Source: CAXTTV01 sp964247295
Lineage (GTDB): Bacteria > Chloroflexota > Ktedonobacteria > Ktedonobacterales > Ktedonobacteraceae
Assembly: GCA_964247295.1 (NCBI GenBank)
Contig: CAXTTV010000055.1
Location: 1 to 26,316, forward strand
Direction of reading: 5' to 3'
DNA length: 26,316 nucleotides
The notes below the pieces were generated by a model. It saw only the letters and a list, made by a program, of their open reading frames with translations. It was not told the DNA's origin and ran no database searches. Shown one piece after another: positions 7,885 to 16,034 of the stretch. Position numbers and translations under genes: made by a program. The stretch's first letter is position 1, and each line of letters starts with the position of its first letter.

Positions 7885-9109
7885 TTTTCTAAATAACATT
7901 ATCGTTGCGTCAATCATTAAAAGCGCAATCATCATTGTGGTCTTGATGACGATCTTCGCCTTTTTGACTGTGGTTGAGCGCAAGGTGCTTGGTCGCATCC
8001 AACGCCGCTATGGCCCGAATCGTCTGGGACCGGGAGGAATACTGCAACCACTGGCGGACGGGATGAAGATGATGTTCAAAGAGCAGATTATTCCGACAAA
8101 TGCCAGCCGCTTTATCTATGTGCTGGCTCCGGTGATCTCGGTGGTAGTGGCCTTAAGCGCCTTCGCGGTGATCCCATTCGGGAATGTGGAGCGCAATCCT
8201 GGCCCCTGGTCCCCGATGATCGGTGATATCAATGTCGGTCTGCTCTGGGTGCTGGCGATCTCTTCGCTGGCGGTGTATGGAATTGTGCTCGGGGGCTGGT
8301 CCTCGGGCAATAACTATTCGCTACTGGGAGCGCTTCGCAGCGCGGCCCAGATGGTCTCCTATGAGACCAGCCAGGGTCTGGCCCTGAGCGGTGTGCTGAT
8401 GTGGGCCGGAACCCTGAGTCTGACAGGGATTGTGCGCAGTCAGTCGATCTGGTTTGTGCTGGTGCAGCCGCTGGGCTTTATTATCTATGTAATCGCGGGA
8501 ATCGCCGAGGTGAACCGCGCCCCCTTCGATCTCCCGGAGGCGGAGCAGGAGCTGACCGCTGGCTATCTGACCGAGTATAGCGGTCTGCGCTGGTCACTCT
8601 ATCAGATGGCTGAGTACATTAACATGATTACGGTCAGCTCGGTCGCGACCACAATGTATCTTGGTGGCTGGAGCCTTTTCGGGCTGGAGCGCTATCCTTT
8701 TGTGGGGCTACTGGCCTTTGTGCTCAAAGTCGCGCTTTTTCTGTTTGTATTTATCTGGCTACGGGCAACCCTCCCCCGCATCCGTTATGATCAGTTGATG
8801 CGCTTTGGCTGGCTGGTCCTGCTCCCACTAACGGTCCTGAATATTGTGGTTACCGCGACGGTGGTGGCCTTTGGCCTGCCCTGGTGGATTAACGGACTGG
8901 CCGGTGTGATTGTAATTCTGGCTCTGCTCTTCTACACGCGCGGAAAGACGACGCGCCTGCTCGATGTTTCGCCGGAAACCTCGTTGAAAACAGCAAGATC
9001 GGTACTGGTTCCCTCTTCTGTTCGGCTGGCAAAGTTGGAGAAGATGGAGCAGCCCGTCACCGAGGTTGAAGCGGTCCCGGCTGGCGAGGCTACGGCCTCG
9101 GGAGCCTGA
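7877..9109 (+). CDS. nuoH: NADH-quinone oxidoreductase subunit H, with an extra helix and C-terminal tail
   Basis: Membrane subunit that forms the quinone entry channel with NuoB and NuoD. The signatures ERKVLGRIQRRYGPNRLGPGG (residues about 34-54) and AEVNRAPFDLPEAEQEL with its acidic loop are clear. The start is GTG 7877, with CAGGAGG at 7864-7870 giving 6-nt spacing. At 410 residues it is longer than the usual 325-350. After the normal last helix (PLTVLNIVVTATVV) come one more hydrophobic segment and a polar tail of about 55 residues (355-410, rich in Val, Ser and Glu). The tail is probably lineage-specific. Confidence 0.95.
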   Translation: MLDFLNNIIVASIIKSAIIIVVLMTIFAFLTVVERKVLGRIQRRYGPNRLGPGGILQPLADGMKMMFKEQIIPTNASRFIYVLAPVISVVVALSAFAVIPFGNVERNPGPWSPMIGDINVGLLWVLAISSLAVYGIVLGGWSSGNNYSLLGALRSAAQMVSYETSQGLALSGVLMWAGTLSLTGIVRSQSIWFVLVQPLGFIIYVIAGIAEVNRAPFDLPEAEQELTAGYLTEYSGLRWSLYQMAEYINMITVSSVATTMYLGGWSLFGLERYPFVGLLAFVLKVALFLFVFIWLRATLPRIRYDQLMRFGWLVLLPLTVLNIVVTATVVAFGLPWWINGLAGVIVILALLFYTRGKTTRLLDVSPETSLKTARSVLVPSSVRLAKLEKMEQPVTEVEAVPAGEATASGA

Positions 9110-9125
9110 TCATCTGACAAATATC

Positions 9126-9173
9126 GTCTGTGGGCGTGAGATCCTGCTTTCTATGGATCTTGCGTCCACAGGC
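9126..9173 (+). promoter_or_regulatory. Long RNA hairpin in the nuoH-nuoI gap
   Basis: Arms 9126-9144 and 9155-9173 pair over 19 bp with no mismatch if G-U pairs are allowed, with a 10-nt loop (TGCTTTCTAT). Four of the pairs are G-U wobbles, so the symmetry is better as RNA than as DNA. A short TTGCGTTTT follows, not a clean T-run, so this may be a weak attenuator, a processing site or a stabiliser of the upstream message. It occupies about half of the 93-bp gap. Confidence 0.6.
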
Positions 9174-9202
9174 TTGCGTTTTAAGCACGAGGAGTTTTCG
9201 GT

Positions 9203-9838
9203 ATGTCATTCGACATTATTAAAGGTATGGCGACCACCTTCAAGGAGATGCTTGAGAAGCCAACAACGGTCCAGTATCCCGAGCAGGAACGCGAGCTTCC
9301 AGCCCGTTTCCGGGGCCGCCACGTTCTGCATCGCTATGAGAATAATCTGGAGCGGTGCGTGGGTTGCTTTCTCTGTGCCGGGGCCTGTCCCGCTAACGCC
9401 ATCTACATTGAGGCCGACGAGAACACGGAGGAGGAGCGGGTCTCGCCGGGAGAGCGCTACGCGAAGGTCTTTGATGTGAATATGCTCCGCTGCATTTTCT
9501 GTGGCTACTGCGAAGCGGCCTGCCCCACTGGAGCAATCACGTTAGAGAAAACCTACAAGCTGGCGGCCCTCAATCCCGAGGATTTTATCTATCACAAGGA
9601 GCAGTTGCTTGAACCTCAAGGCCAGGCCACCGTGGGATCGGCGGCGGTCTGGTTTGAACAGGCTCCCGAGGATGCTCAGCAGCCGGTTCCTTCGCGTTCA
9701 GGAATTTTCGATGGCTCTCAGGCCAGCGCGACGGCGGTTGGCCAGGGAGATCTGAAAGCGGAGCGCGATGTTCTACTCACCAATGAGGAGCAAGATCAGG
9801 ATCGCCGCCCGATCCAGCGTGAGAAGGAAGGGCGTTAA
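9203..9838 (+). CDS. nuoI: NADH-quinone oxidoreductase subunit I (clusters N6a and N6b)
   Basis: Ferredoxin-like subunit with two [4Fe-4S] clusters that pass electrons to NuoB. The two motifs are C52, C55, C58 and C62 (RCVGCFLCAGACP) and C97, C100, C103 and C107 (RCIFCGYCEAACP). GAGGAG upstream supports ATG 9203. The length of 211 residues exceeds the usual 160-180 because of a Gln-, Glu- and Ser-rich C-terminal tail after about residue 135, likely disordered. It follows nuoH after a 93-bp gap and is 2 bases before nuoJ. Confidence 0.96.
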   Translation: MSFDIIKGMATTFKEMLEKPTTVQYPEQERELPARFRGRHVLHRYENNLERCVGCFLCAGACPANAIYIEADENTEEERVSPGERYAKVFDVNMLRCIFCGYCEAACPTGAITLEKTYKLAALNPEDFIYHKEQLLEPQGQATVGSAAVWFEQAPEDAQQPVPSRSGIFDGSQASATAVGQGDLKAERDVLLTNEEQDQDRRPIQREKEGR

Positions 9839-9840
9839 CG

Positions 9841-10374
9841 ATGATTGCTGAACAGATCGGTTTCTTTGTGCTGGCAATAGCATCGATCGCCTCAGGGCTG
9901 GGCGTGATCCTGCTAAAGAACGCGGTTCATAGCGCCCTTAGCCTGATCCTGACGATGCTGTTTCTGGCCCTGTTCTATCTGCAACTGGAAGCCATGTTTA
10001 TCGCGATCGTGCAGATCCTGATCTACGCCGGGGCGATCATGGTGCTGTTCCTATTTGTGGTTACGATGCTCAATTCGGAGACAGGTGAGGAACAACTACA
10101 CCGCTATCTTCCCTGGCAACGGGGGATCGCCGCGACGCTGGGTTTTATCCTGGTTGGGGCGCTCAGCTATCTGCTGATTACCCGGACAACAATAGATACG
10201 GCGGCACGGGCGACGGAACCAGAAAGCCTGAGTCTGGCGATCAACCACTACGGCGGCAATATTGAGGGCTTCGGGATGGCGCTGTTCCACGGCTTTGCCT
10301 TCCCATTTGAAGTCACAAGCCTGGTAATTATTGTGGCGATTCTGGGCGCGATGGTGCTGGGTCGCAAATCCTGA
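9841..10374 (+). CDS. nuoJ: NADH-quinone oxidoreductase subunit J
   Basis: Membrane subunit of the proton-translocating arm with five predicted helices (177 residues). The family stretch YAGAIMVLFLFVVTMLN (residues about 62-78) holds the conserved helix 3 segment whose pi-bulge is linked to coupling in known structures. Its start is 2 bases after the nuoI stop, with GGAAGGG at 9826-9832. Confidence 0.95.
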   Translation: MIAEQIGFFVLAIASIASGLGVILLKNAVHSALSLILTMLFLALFYLQLEAMFIAIVQILIYAGAIMVLFLFVVTMLNSETGEEQLHRYLPWQRGIAATLGFILVGALSYLLITRTTIDTAARATEPESLSLAINHYGGNIEGFGMALFHGFAFPFEVTSLVIIVAILGAMVLGRKS

Positions 10375-10408
10375 TCGAGATCTCTAACACGGAAAGGATA
10401 CAAGCGTT

Positions 10409-10708
10409 ATGCAACTCTCTGGGTATCTGGCGGTCAGCGCGATCCTCTTCTCGATCGGCGTTGTGGGGGTGCTGATCCGGCGAAATCCGCTGATTATCTT
10501 TATGTCAATTGAATTGATGCTTAATGCCGTCAATCTTTCTTTTGTGGCTCTCTCACACTTCCTGGACTCAGCGGACGGCCAGATGTTTGTATTTCTGGTG
10601 CTGACCGTCGCAGCCGCTGAAGTGGTGGTGGGTCTCGCTATCATCGTCTCCATCTTCCGGACACGCCGCAATATCGATGTGGACGAGATGAACGCGCTAC
10701 GAGGCTAA
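10409..10708 (+). CDS. nuoK: NADH-quinone oxidoreductase subunit K
   Basis: Small three-helix antiporter-like subunit (99 residues, exact family size). The conserved membrane glutamates are visible in SIELMLNAVNLSFVA (helix 2) and AAAEVVVGLAIIV (helix 3). GAAAGGA about 10 nt before the ATG is the ribosome site. It sits 34 bp after nuoJ and 8 bp before nuoL. Confidence 0.96.
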   Translation: MQLSGYLAVSAILFSIGVVGVLIRRNPLIIFMSIELMLNAVNLSFVALSHFLDSADGQMFVFLVLTVAAAEVVVGLAIIVSIFRTRRNIDVDEMNALRG

Positions 10709-10716
10709 ACAGAATT

Positions 10717-12678
10717 ATGAATACGACTCTTGTTCCTGTACTGCTCTTCCCCCTGATAGGATTTCTGATCCTGGGGCTGGTCGGTAGATTTCTGCCCCGC
10801 GCGGCGGTGCTGGCGATCGCCTGGGGAGCCTGTGGGCTGGCGTTCGTCTTTGCAGTGGTGGCCTTTTTTACGGTTCAGGGTCAGCCAGAGAATGCACGCG
10901 CCATCGATCAGGTACTCTACCCCTGGGTGGTCTCCGGCAATTTTCAGCTCGCCTTCGGTCTTTTCCTTGATCCTCTTTCGGCGACGATGCTTCTGGTGGT
11001 GACAGGGGTGGGCCTGCTGATCCATATCTACTCGGCGGGCTATATGGCGGAAGATACCGGATTCTGGCGCTTCTTTGCCTATCTGAACTTTTTTATTTTC
11101 TCAATGGTCTTGCTGGTGGCCGCCGATACCTTTCTGTTCCTGCTGGTTGGCTGGGGATTGGTCGGTCTGGCCTCGTTCCTGCTGATCGGCTTCTGGTACG
11201 AGAAGCCTTCGGCGATCGCGGCGGCGAAAAAAGCCTTTGTGATCAATATTATTGGCGATTTCGGCCTGATGCTGGCGATCTTCCTGATCTTTGGTCGTTA
11301 TGGCGCGTTGAACTATGTGACCAACTCGACCGGAGTGGGTGTGCTGGCCTCCTCGCACGCGAACGCGCTCAATACCTCGGTCTCGACGGCGATCGCCCTG
11401 TTACTGTTTCTGGCCTGCGCCGCGAAATCGGCCCAGTTGCCGCTTTATATGTGGCTACCAGACGCCATGGAGGGCCCAACCCCGGTTAGCGCGCTGATCC
11501 ATGCCGCGACGATGGTGACTGCCGGTGTGTATCTGGTGGCCCGCGCCAATCCTCTGTTTGAGCTGGCTCCTACGGCCCTGACAGTTGTGGCCTGCATCGG
11601 TGGGGCGACGGCGATTTTCGCGGCCTCGATCGCGCTTTTCCAACTGGATATCAAGCGGGTGCTGGCCTATTCGACGATCAGCCAGCTTGGGTATATGTTT
11701 ATGAGCGAGGGCGCGCACAACTATACTGGTGGGATCTTCCATGTGGTGACGCACGCTTTCTTTAAGGCCCTGCTATTCCTGGGTGCGGGCTCGGTGATCC
11801 ATGCGCTGGCCGGCGAGCAGGATATGCGCAAGATGGGCGGCCTCCGTCAGAAGCTGCCAATCACCTTCGCGACGTTTGTGATCGCGGCCCTGGCGATCAG
11901 CGGTATTCCCCCGCTGGCTGGCTTCTGGAGTAAAGACGAGATCCTGAGCTCACTGCTGGCCTATGGACAGAGCGGTCACGCGCTCTACTATGTGCTCTGG
12001 ATTATCGGTGTGCTCACGGCTGGCATGACGGCCTTCTATATGTTCCGACTGGTCTTTGGGATCTTCTTTGGAGAATACCATGGCGGCACGGTTACTCATG
12101 CGGGGAGCGAGACGGATGACGAGCATGGGGCCTCCCATGAGGAGCATATGCATGAGTCCCCACCAGTAATGTGGATTCCGCTGGCGATTCTGGCTCTGCT
12201 TTCGATTGTGGGTGGTTTTATTGGCACGATTGGCTCCTGGCATCCCCTGGAGAGCTTTTTGAGTCCGGTCTTTGCCGGGGCAACCACCTTTGAAATCTCA
12301 ACGACAACGACATTGATCTCATCCGGGCTTTCGGTGCTCGCGGGCCTTGTGGGCATCTTTTTCGCGTGGCGACTCTATGGGCGTGGCTTTAGCTATAAAG
12401 AGACCCGCAGCCCGATCTATCGCCTGGTACTCAACAAGTATTATGTAGACGAGATCCTGGAGCATGTGCTGATTAATCCGGTGCTGGCGCTGATGCGCGG
12501 CGCGAACCGGGCCGTTGAGGGCGAGGCCCTGGATGGTGGAAGTCGTGGCGTGGCCTGGATCTTCCGAGGGACGAGCAATACACTGCGCGTGCTTCAAACC
12601 GGCTTTATGCGCAACTACGCGCTCGGCATTCTGATGGGCGTACTCTTGATTGTTCTTTACTTCGCAGTGAGGGCGTAA
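10717..12678 (+). CDS. nuoL: NADH-quinone oxidoreductase subunit L
   Basis: Distal antiporter-like proton pump subunit (653 residues). Family motifs include the MEGPTPVSALIHAATMVTAG stretch with its helix-7 region, the DIKRVLAYSTISQLGYM segment, and GIPPLAGFWSKDEIL. A His- and acid-rich cytosolic loop lies near residues 450-485 (HAGSETDDEH...HEEHMHE), a variant commonly seen in NuoL. The C-terminal part, from about 560, contains the amphipathic lateral-helix region and a final membrane anchor. Only a weak, distant ribosome site (GAGG 12 nt upstream) is seen, so translation is probably coupled to nuoK. Confidence 0.96.
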   Translation: MNTTLVPVLLFPLIGFLILGLVGRFLPRAAVLAIAWGACGLAFVFAVVAFFTVQGQPENARAIDQVLYPWVVSGNFQLAFGLFLDPLSATMLLVVTGVGLLIHIYSAGYMAEDTGFWRFFAYLNFFIFSMVLLVAADTFLFLLVGWGLVGLASFLLIGFWYEKPSAIAAAKKAFVINIIGDFGLMLAIFLIFGRYGALNYVTNSTGVGVLASSHANALNTSVSTAIALLLFLACAAKSAQLPLYMWLPDAMEGPTPVSALIHAATMVTAGVYLVARANPLFELAPTALTVVACIGGATAIFAASIALFQLDIKRVLAYSTISQLGYMFMSEGAHNYTGGIFHVVTHAFFKALLFLGAGSVIHALAGEQDMRKMGGLRQKLPITFATFVIAALAISGIPPLAGFWSKDEILSSLLAYGQSGHALYYVLWIIGVLTAGMTAFYMFRLVFGIFFGEYHGGTVTHAGSETDDEHGASHEEHMHESPPVMWIPLAILALLSIVGGFIGTIGSWHPLESFLSPVFAGATTFEISTTTTLISSGLSVLAGLVGIFFAWRLYGRGFSYKETRSPIYRLVLNKYYVDEILEHVLINPVLALMRGANRAVEGEALDGGSRGVAWIFRGTSNTLRVLQTGFMRNYALGILMGVLLIVLYFAVRA

Positions 12679-12680
12679 CG

Positions 12681-14228
12681 ATGTTTCCGATGCTGACTAC
12701 GCTGATCGCGCTGCCGCTGATCGGAGCGATCGCCCTGCTGTTCTTCCAGAAAGAGCAGTTAGCGGCGATCCGCTGGACGGCGGTGCTGGTCGCGGCTCTA
12801 GATTTTATTCTGGCGATCGGGCTGGCAATCTCTTACGCTGGCTCGCATGTCTCGGCGGGATCGCTGGCCTTTAATGGCGCTCCCAATGGGACGTTTCTGT
12901 TCGCGGAACAGCTTAACTGGATACCAGGAATCGGGATTAGCTATAGCCTGGGGATCGATGGGATCAGCCTGCTCCTGGTCTTTCTAACTACGCTGTTGAC
13001 ATTGATCTGTATCGGCGCGTCCTTTGGGATCGACAACAAGGCCAAAAACTATATGGCCTTTATGCTGGTCCTGGAGTCCGGGATGCTGGGCGTCTTTCTG
13101 GCAACCAATCTGTTCCTGTTCTATATTTTCTGGGAGCTGATGCTGATCCCAGCCTACTTCCTAGTTGGAGCCTGGGGCGGCCCCCGCCGCATCTACGCCG
13201 CCCTGAAGTTTGTGATCTTTACCTCGGTCGGTAGCTTCCTGATGCTGGCCGGGATTATCGCGCTAGGCTATTATCATCAGCAGGCGGGCGGCGGCTTCTC
13301 GCTCGATCTGGCGACACTGCTAAATACCCGATTGGATGGAAACACCCAGACCTGGATCTTCCTGGCGTTCGCGGCGGCCTTCGCGGTCAAAGTACCTCTG
13401 GTCCCCTTCCATAGCTGGCTGCCCAATGCCTATAGCGAGGCTCCAGCGCCGGTCACCGCTCTGCTGGCCGGCGCGATGTCCAAAACTGGAGCTTATGGGT
13501 TCCTGCGCTTCTGCATTCAGTTATTCCCGCAGGCGGCCCACCAGTTCGCGCCTCTCATGAGCACACTCGCGGTGGTTGGGATCATCTATTGTGCCTTCCT
13601 GGCTCTGATTCAAACAGATCTTAAACGCCTGCTTGGATATTCCAGCATCAGCCATCTTGGTGTGGTCATGCTGGGAATGTTCGCGATGAATACTCAGGGC
13701 GTCGAGGGCTCGGTCCTCCAGATGGTCAATCATGGGATCACCACGGCAGCCCTGTTCCTGATCGTTGGCTTGATTGAGATGCGGTTGGGAACTCGCCGCT
13801 TGAGCGCGATGGGCGGACTGGCCTTCCGACTGCCGATGCTGGCAACAATTATGTTTATCGCGGCGCTCTCATCGCTGGGTCTGCCGGGATTGAACAGCTT
13901 CTCGGGCGAGTTCCTGGCCCTGTTGGGAGCCTTTCAGCATAACGCCCTCTTTGGAGCCCTGGGTACGCTTGTGGTGATCCCGGCGGCCTGGTATATGATC
14001 CGCTTCTTTCAAGGGGTTATGGAGGGCGCACGCACCAATGATAGCGAGATCATCACCCGTGATAAGCAAGGATTGCTGCGCGACATCCGTCTGGGAGAGC
14101 TGGTCCCGCTGATCCCTCTGCTGGGTTTGATCTTTTATCTTGGAGTTCAACCGGCTCCGCTGACCTTCTTAATGGAGCCTTCGGTCGTCACCACGCTGCA
14201 ACACCTGGGCAGCGCGTTTGTGCGCTAG
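12681..14228 (+). CDS. nuoM: NADH-quinone oxidoreductase subunit M
   Basis: Middle antiporter-like subunit (515 residues, 13-14 helices). The conserved Glu of the FYIFWELMLIPAYFLVG segment, the PLVPFHSWLPNAYSEAP loop and the QTDLKRLLGYSSISHLG segment identify it as NuoM. The start is 2 bases after the nuoL stop, with GAGGG 7 nt upstream. Confidence 0.96.
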   Translation: MFPMLTTLIALPLIGAIALLFFQKEQLAAIRWTAVLVAALDFILAIGLAISYAGSHVSAGSLAFNGAPNGTFLFAEQLNWIPGIGISYSLGIDGISLLLVFLTTLLTLICIGASFGIDNKAKNYMAFMLVLESGMLGVFLATNLFLFYIFWELMLIPAYFLVGAWGGPRRIYAALKFVIFTSVGSFLMLAGIIALGYYHQQAGGGFSLDLATLLNTRLDGNTQTWIFLAFAAAFAVKVPLVPFHSWLPNAYSEAPAPVTALLAGAMSKTGAYGFLRFCIQLFPQAAHQFAPLMSTLAVVGIIYCAFLALIQTDLKRLLGYSSISHLGVVMLGMFAMNTQGVEGSVLQMVNHGITTAALFLIVGLIEMRLGTRRLSAMGGLAFRLPMLATIMFIAALSSLGLPGLNSFSGEFLALLGAFQHNALFGALGTLVVIPAAWYMIRFFQGVMEGARTNDSEIITRDKQGLLRDIRLGELVPLIPLLGLIFYLGVQPAPLTFLMEPSVVTTLQHLGSAFVR

Positions 14229-14244
14229 CAAAGGAGCGGAAAAT

Positions 14245-14271
14245 GAGGGGCTGATTGTAGGATCGCCCCTC
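14245..14271 (+). promoter_or_regulatory. Short hairpin in the nuoM-nuoN gap
   Basis: GAGGGGC (14245-14251) pairs with GCCCCTC (14265-14271), with a further GAT/ATC pairing inside. No T-run follows closely, so it is unlikely to be a strong terminator. It may be a stability or attenuation element. It sits about 20 nt before the nuoN ATG. Confidence 0.45.
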
Positions 14272-14291
14272 GGATTCTAAAGAGGTTTTTT

Positions 14292-15971
14292 ATGACATTC
14301 ACCTATTCCGTAACCGTCGGCGACTGGGTGCGGATCGCGCCCGAGCTGGTGCTGGCAGTGACGGCACTTATCATTATGCTAGCGGATCTGGCGCTACCTC
14401 AGAACGAACAGATGCGCAAAGTGCTGGCAGAGACACGAGCTACAAGTATCCCCGGCACCTATCTGGTCCTGCCGCTCATCGGCCTGCTCGGCACCATCGG
14501 CGCAATCATCGCCACCATCTTGCTATTTATCTCCGGAGATTATCAAAGCGCCTTTAACCACATGCTCGGCGCGGATCGCTGGACCCTGCTGGCCGATCTG
14601 ATCCTCTTGACTGCCACGGGCGTGACCCTGCTGCTCTCGCCGGCCTATCTACGCCGCCTGGAAGTTGTTCACCAGGGCGAATACTACGCCTTAATCGTCC
14701 TGTCGGCCCTGGGAATGCTGCTTCTGGCAGGAGCAACCAGCTTCCTGGTCGTTTTTCTGGGGATCGAGATGCTCTCGCTGGCGCTTTACATCCTCTGTGG
14801 ATATATCTCGCGTCGTCAGAGTTCGCAGGAAGCTGGAATGAAATACTTCCTGCTCAGCTCATTCGCCTCAGCTTTCCTACTGTATGGGATCGCCTTAATC
14901 TATGGAGCGACCGGCAAAACCACCTTTGTCGCGATCCAAAACTTTCTCGCCACGCACCCGACCAGCCCATTCCTGCTCCTGCTGGGACTGGGCCTGTTAA
15001 TGGTCGGGTTCGCCTTCAAGGTCTCAGCGATCCCCTTCCAGGCCTGGACGCCGGATGTCTATGAGGGCGCGCCCGGACCCATCACCGCCTTTATGTCCGT
15101 CGCCACCAAGGCCGCTGCATTTATCGCCTTTGCTCGCGTCTTCGATGTCGTGTTGCAACCGGTTCAGGGGAGCTGGCTCCCGATCGCTGAGGTGCTGGCG
15201 ATCGTCACCATCATCGGCGGTAACGTTCTGGCAATCGTCCAGTCCAACCTGAAACGCCTGCTGGCTTACTCCAGCGTCGCCCATGCCGGGTACCTACTAT
15301 TAGGCATTATCGCCGGTGGTAGCATCGGGCTCTCCGCGATCCTCTTCTATCTCGGCACCTACACCTTTATGAACCTGGGAGCCTATGGGATCGCCTCCAT
15401 GTTAGAGCAGAGCGATAATAGCGGCAACTCCCTCGCCGAAATCAAAGGCCTCTGGTATCGACGGCCAGCGCTGGCCGGCCTGCTGGCCTTCTTCCTGCTC
15501 TCGCTAGCAGGATTTCCGCCGATGGCCGGGTTCGCCGCCAAATTCTACATCTTTTATGCTGTATTGCAGAGTGGGCATCCCGAACTGCTGATCGTCGGCG
15601 TCCTCGCCAGTATCCTGGGGATCTACTACTACCTCAAAGTGATCGCCGCCATGTTTATGGATCAGGAAGAGGCCGTACCAGCGGTAGCCGTTGGGGGAAA
15701 TGGAGTCGGAGTGTTGGGCGCAAGCGGCGGAGATCTCACTCCGGCAGTTGTCCCAGCCAGCGCCCTGGCAACCGTCACCCGAGAGGTCACCGCCACCATC
15801 ACCCGAACGGCGGGAGCCATGGGGGAGAGAGCACAAAGGGAAACGTATCTTGTTGGTTGGACCGGCTGGCTCGCGATAGGCATCGCCGTAGTAGGAACAC
15901 TCGCGATGGGAACCGTACTGCCCTTCTGGCTCATCAACCTGGCACAGGAGGCCGCGAAGCTTATCATGTAA
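14292..15971 (+). CDS. nuoN: NADH-quinone oxidoreductase subunit N, with a low-complexity insert
   Basis: Third antiporter-like subunit and last gene of the operon (559 residues, longer than the usual 480-500). Motifs include GIEMLSLALYILCGY, AIPFQAWTPDVYEGAPGPITAFMSVATKAAAF across the helix-7 region, and SNLKRLLAYSSVAHAGYLL. Between the penultimate and last helices (about residues 458-520) is a Val-, Ala-, Gly- and Thr-rich segment that is not typical of the family and accounts for the extra length. AGAGG 6 nt before the ATG is the ribosome site. Confidence 0.95.
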   Translation: MTFTYSVTVGDWVRIAPELVLAVTALIIMLADLALPQNEQMRKVLAETRATSIPGTYLVLPLIGLLGTIGAIIATILLFISGDYQSAFNHMLGADRWTLLADLILLTATGVTLLLSPAYLRRLEVVHQGEYYALIVLSALGMLLLAGATSFLVVFLGIEMLSLALYILCGYISRRQSSQEAGMKYFLLSSFASAFLLYGIALIYGATGKTTFVAIQNFLATHPTSPFLLLLGLGLLMVGFAFKVSAIPFQAWTPDVYEGAPGPITAFMSVATKAAAFIAFARVFDVVLQPVQGSWLPIAEVLAIVTIIGGNVLAIVQSNLKRLLAYSSVAHAGYLLLGIIAGGSIGLSAILFYLGTYTFMNLGAYGIASMLEQSDNSGNSLAEIKGLWYRRPALAGLLAFFLLSLAGFPPMAGFAAKFYIFYAVLQSGHPELLIVGVLASILGIYYYLKVIAAMFMDQEEAVPAVAVGGNGVGVLGASGGDLTPAVVPASALATVTREVTATITRTAGAMGERAQRETYLVGWTGWLAIGIAVVGTLAMGTVLPFWLINLAQEAAKLIM

Positions 15972-15983
15972 TCCAGGAAATCC

Positions 15984-16023
15984 AAAAGGAGGCGGGAACT
16001 TTGATGTTCCCGCCTCCTTTTTT
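15984..16023 (+). terminator. Strong intrinsic terminator ending the nuo operon, probably bidirectional
   Basis: AAAAGGAGGCGGGAAC (15984-15999) pairs perfectly over 16 bp with GTTCCCGCCTCCTTTT (16006-16021) around a TTTGAT loop, followed by a T-run to 16023. The A-rich left flank gives a shorter T-run on the opposite strand, and the convergent gene ends at 16035, so it can serve both. Confidence 0.93.
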
Positions 16024-16034
16024 ATAAAGGTCTA

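Noticed and set aside
9126..9173. Intrinsic terminator inside the nuo operon
   Set aside because: The stem is strong but no continuous T-run follows, and the next gene is an essential complex I subunit without its own visible promoter.
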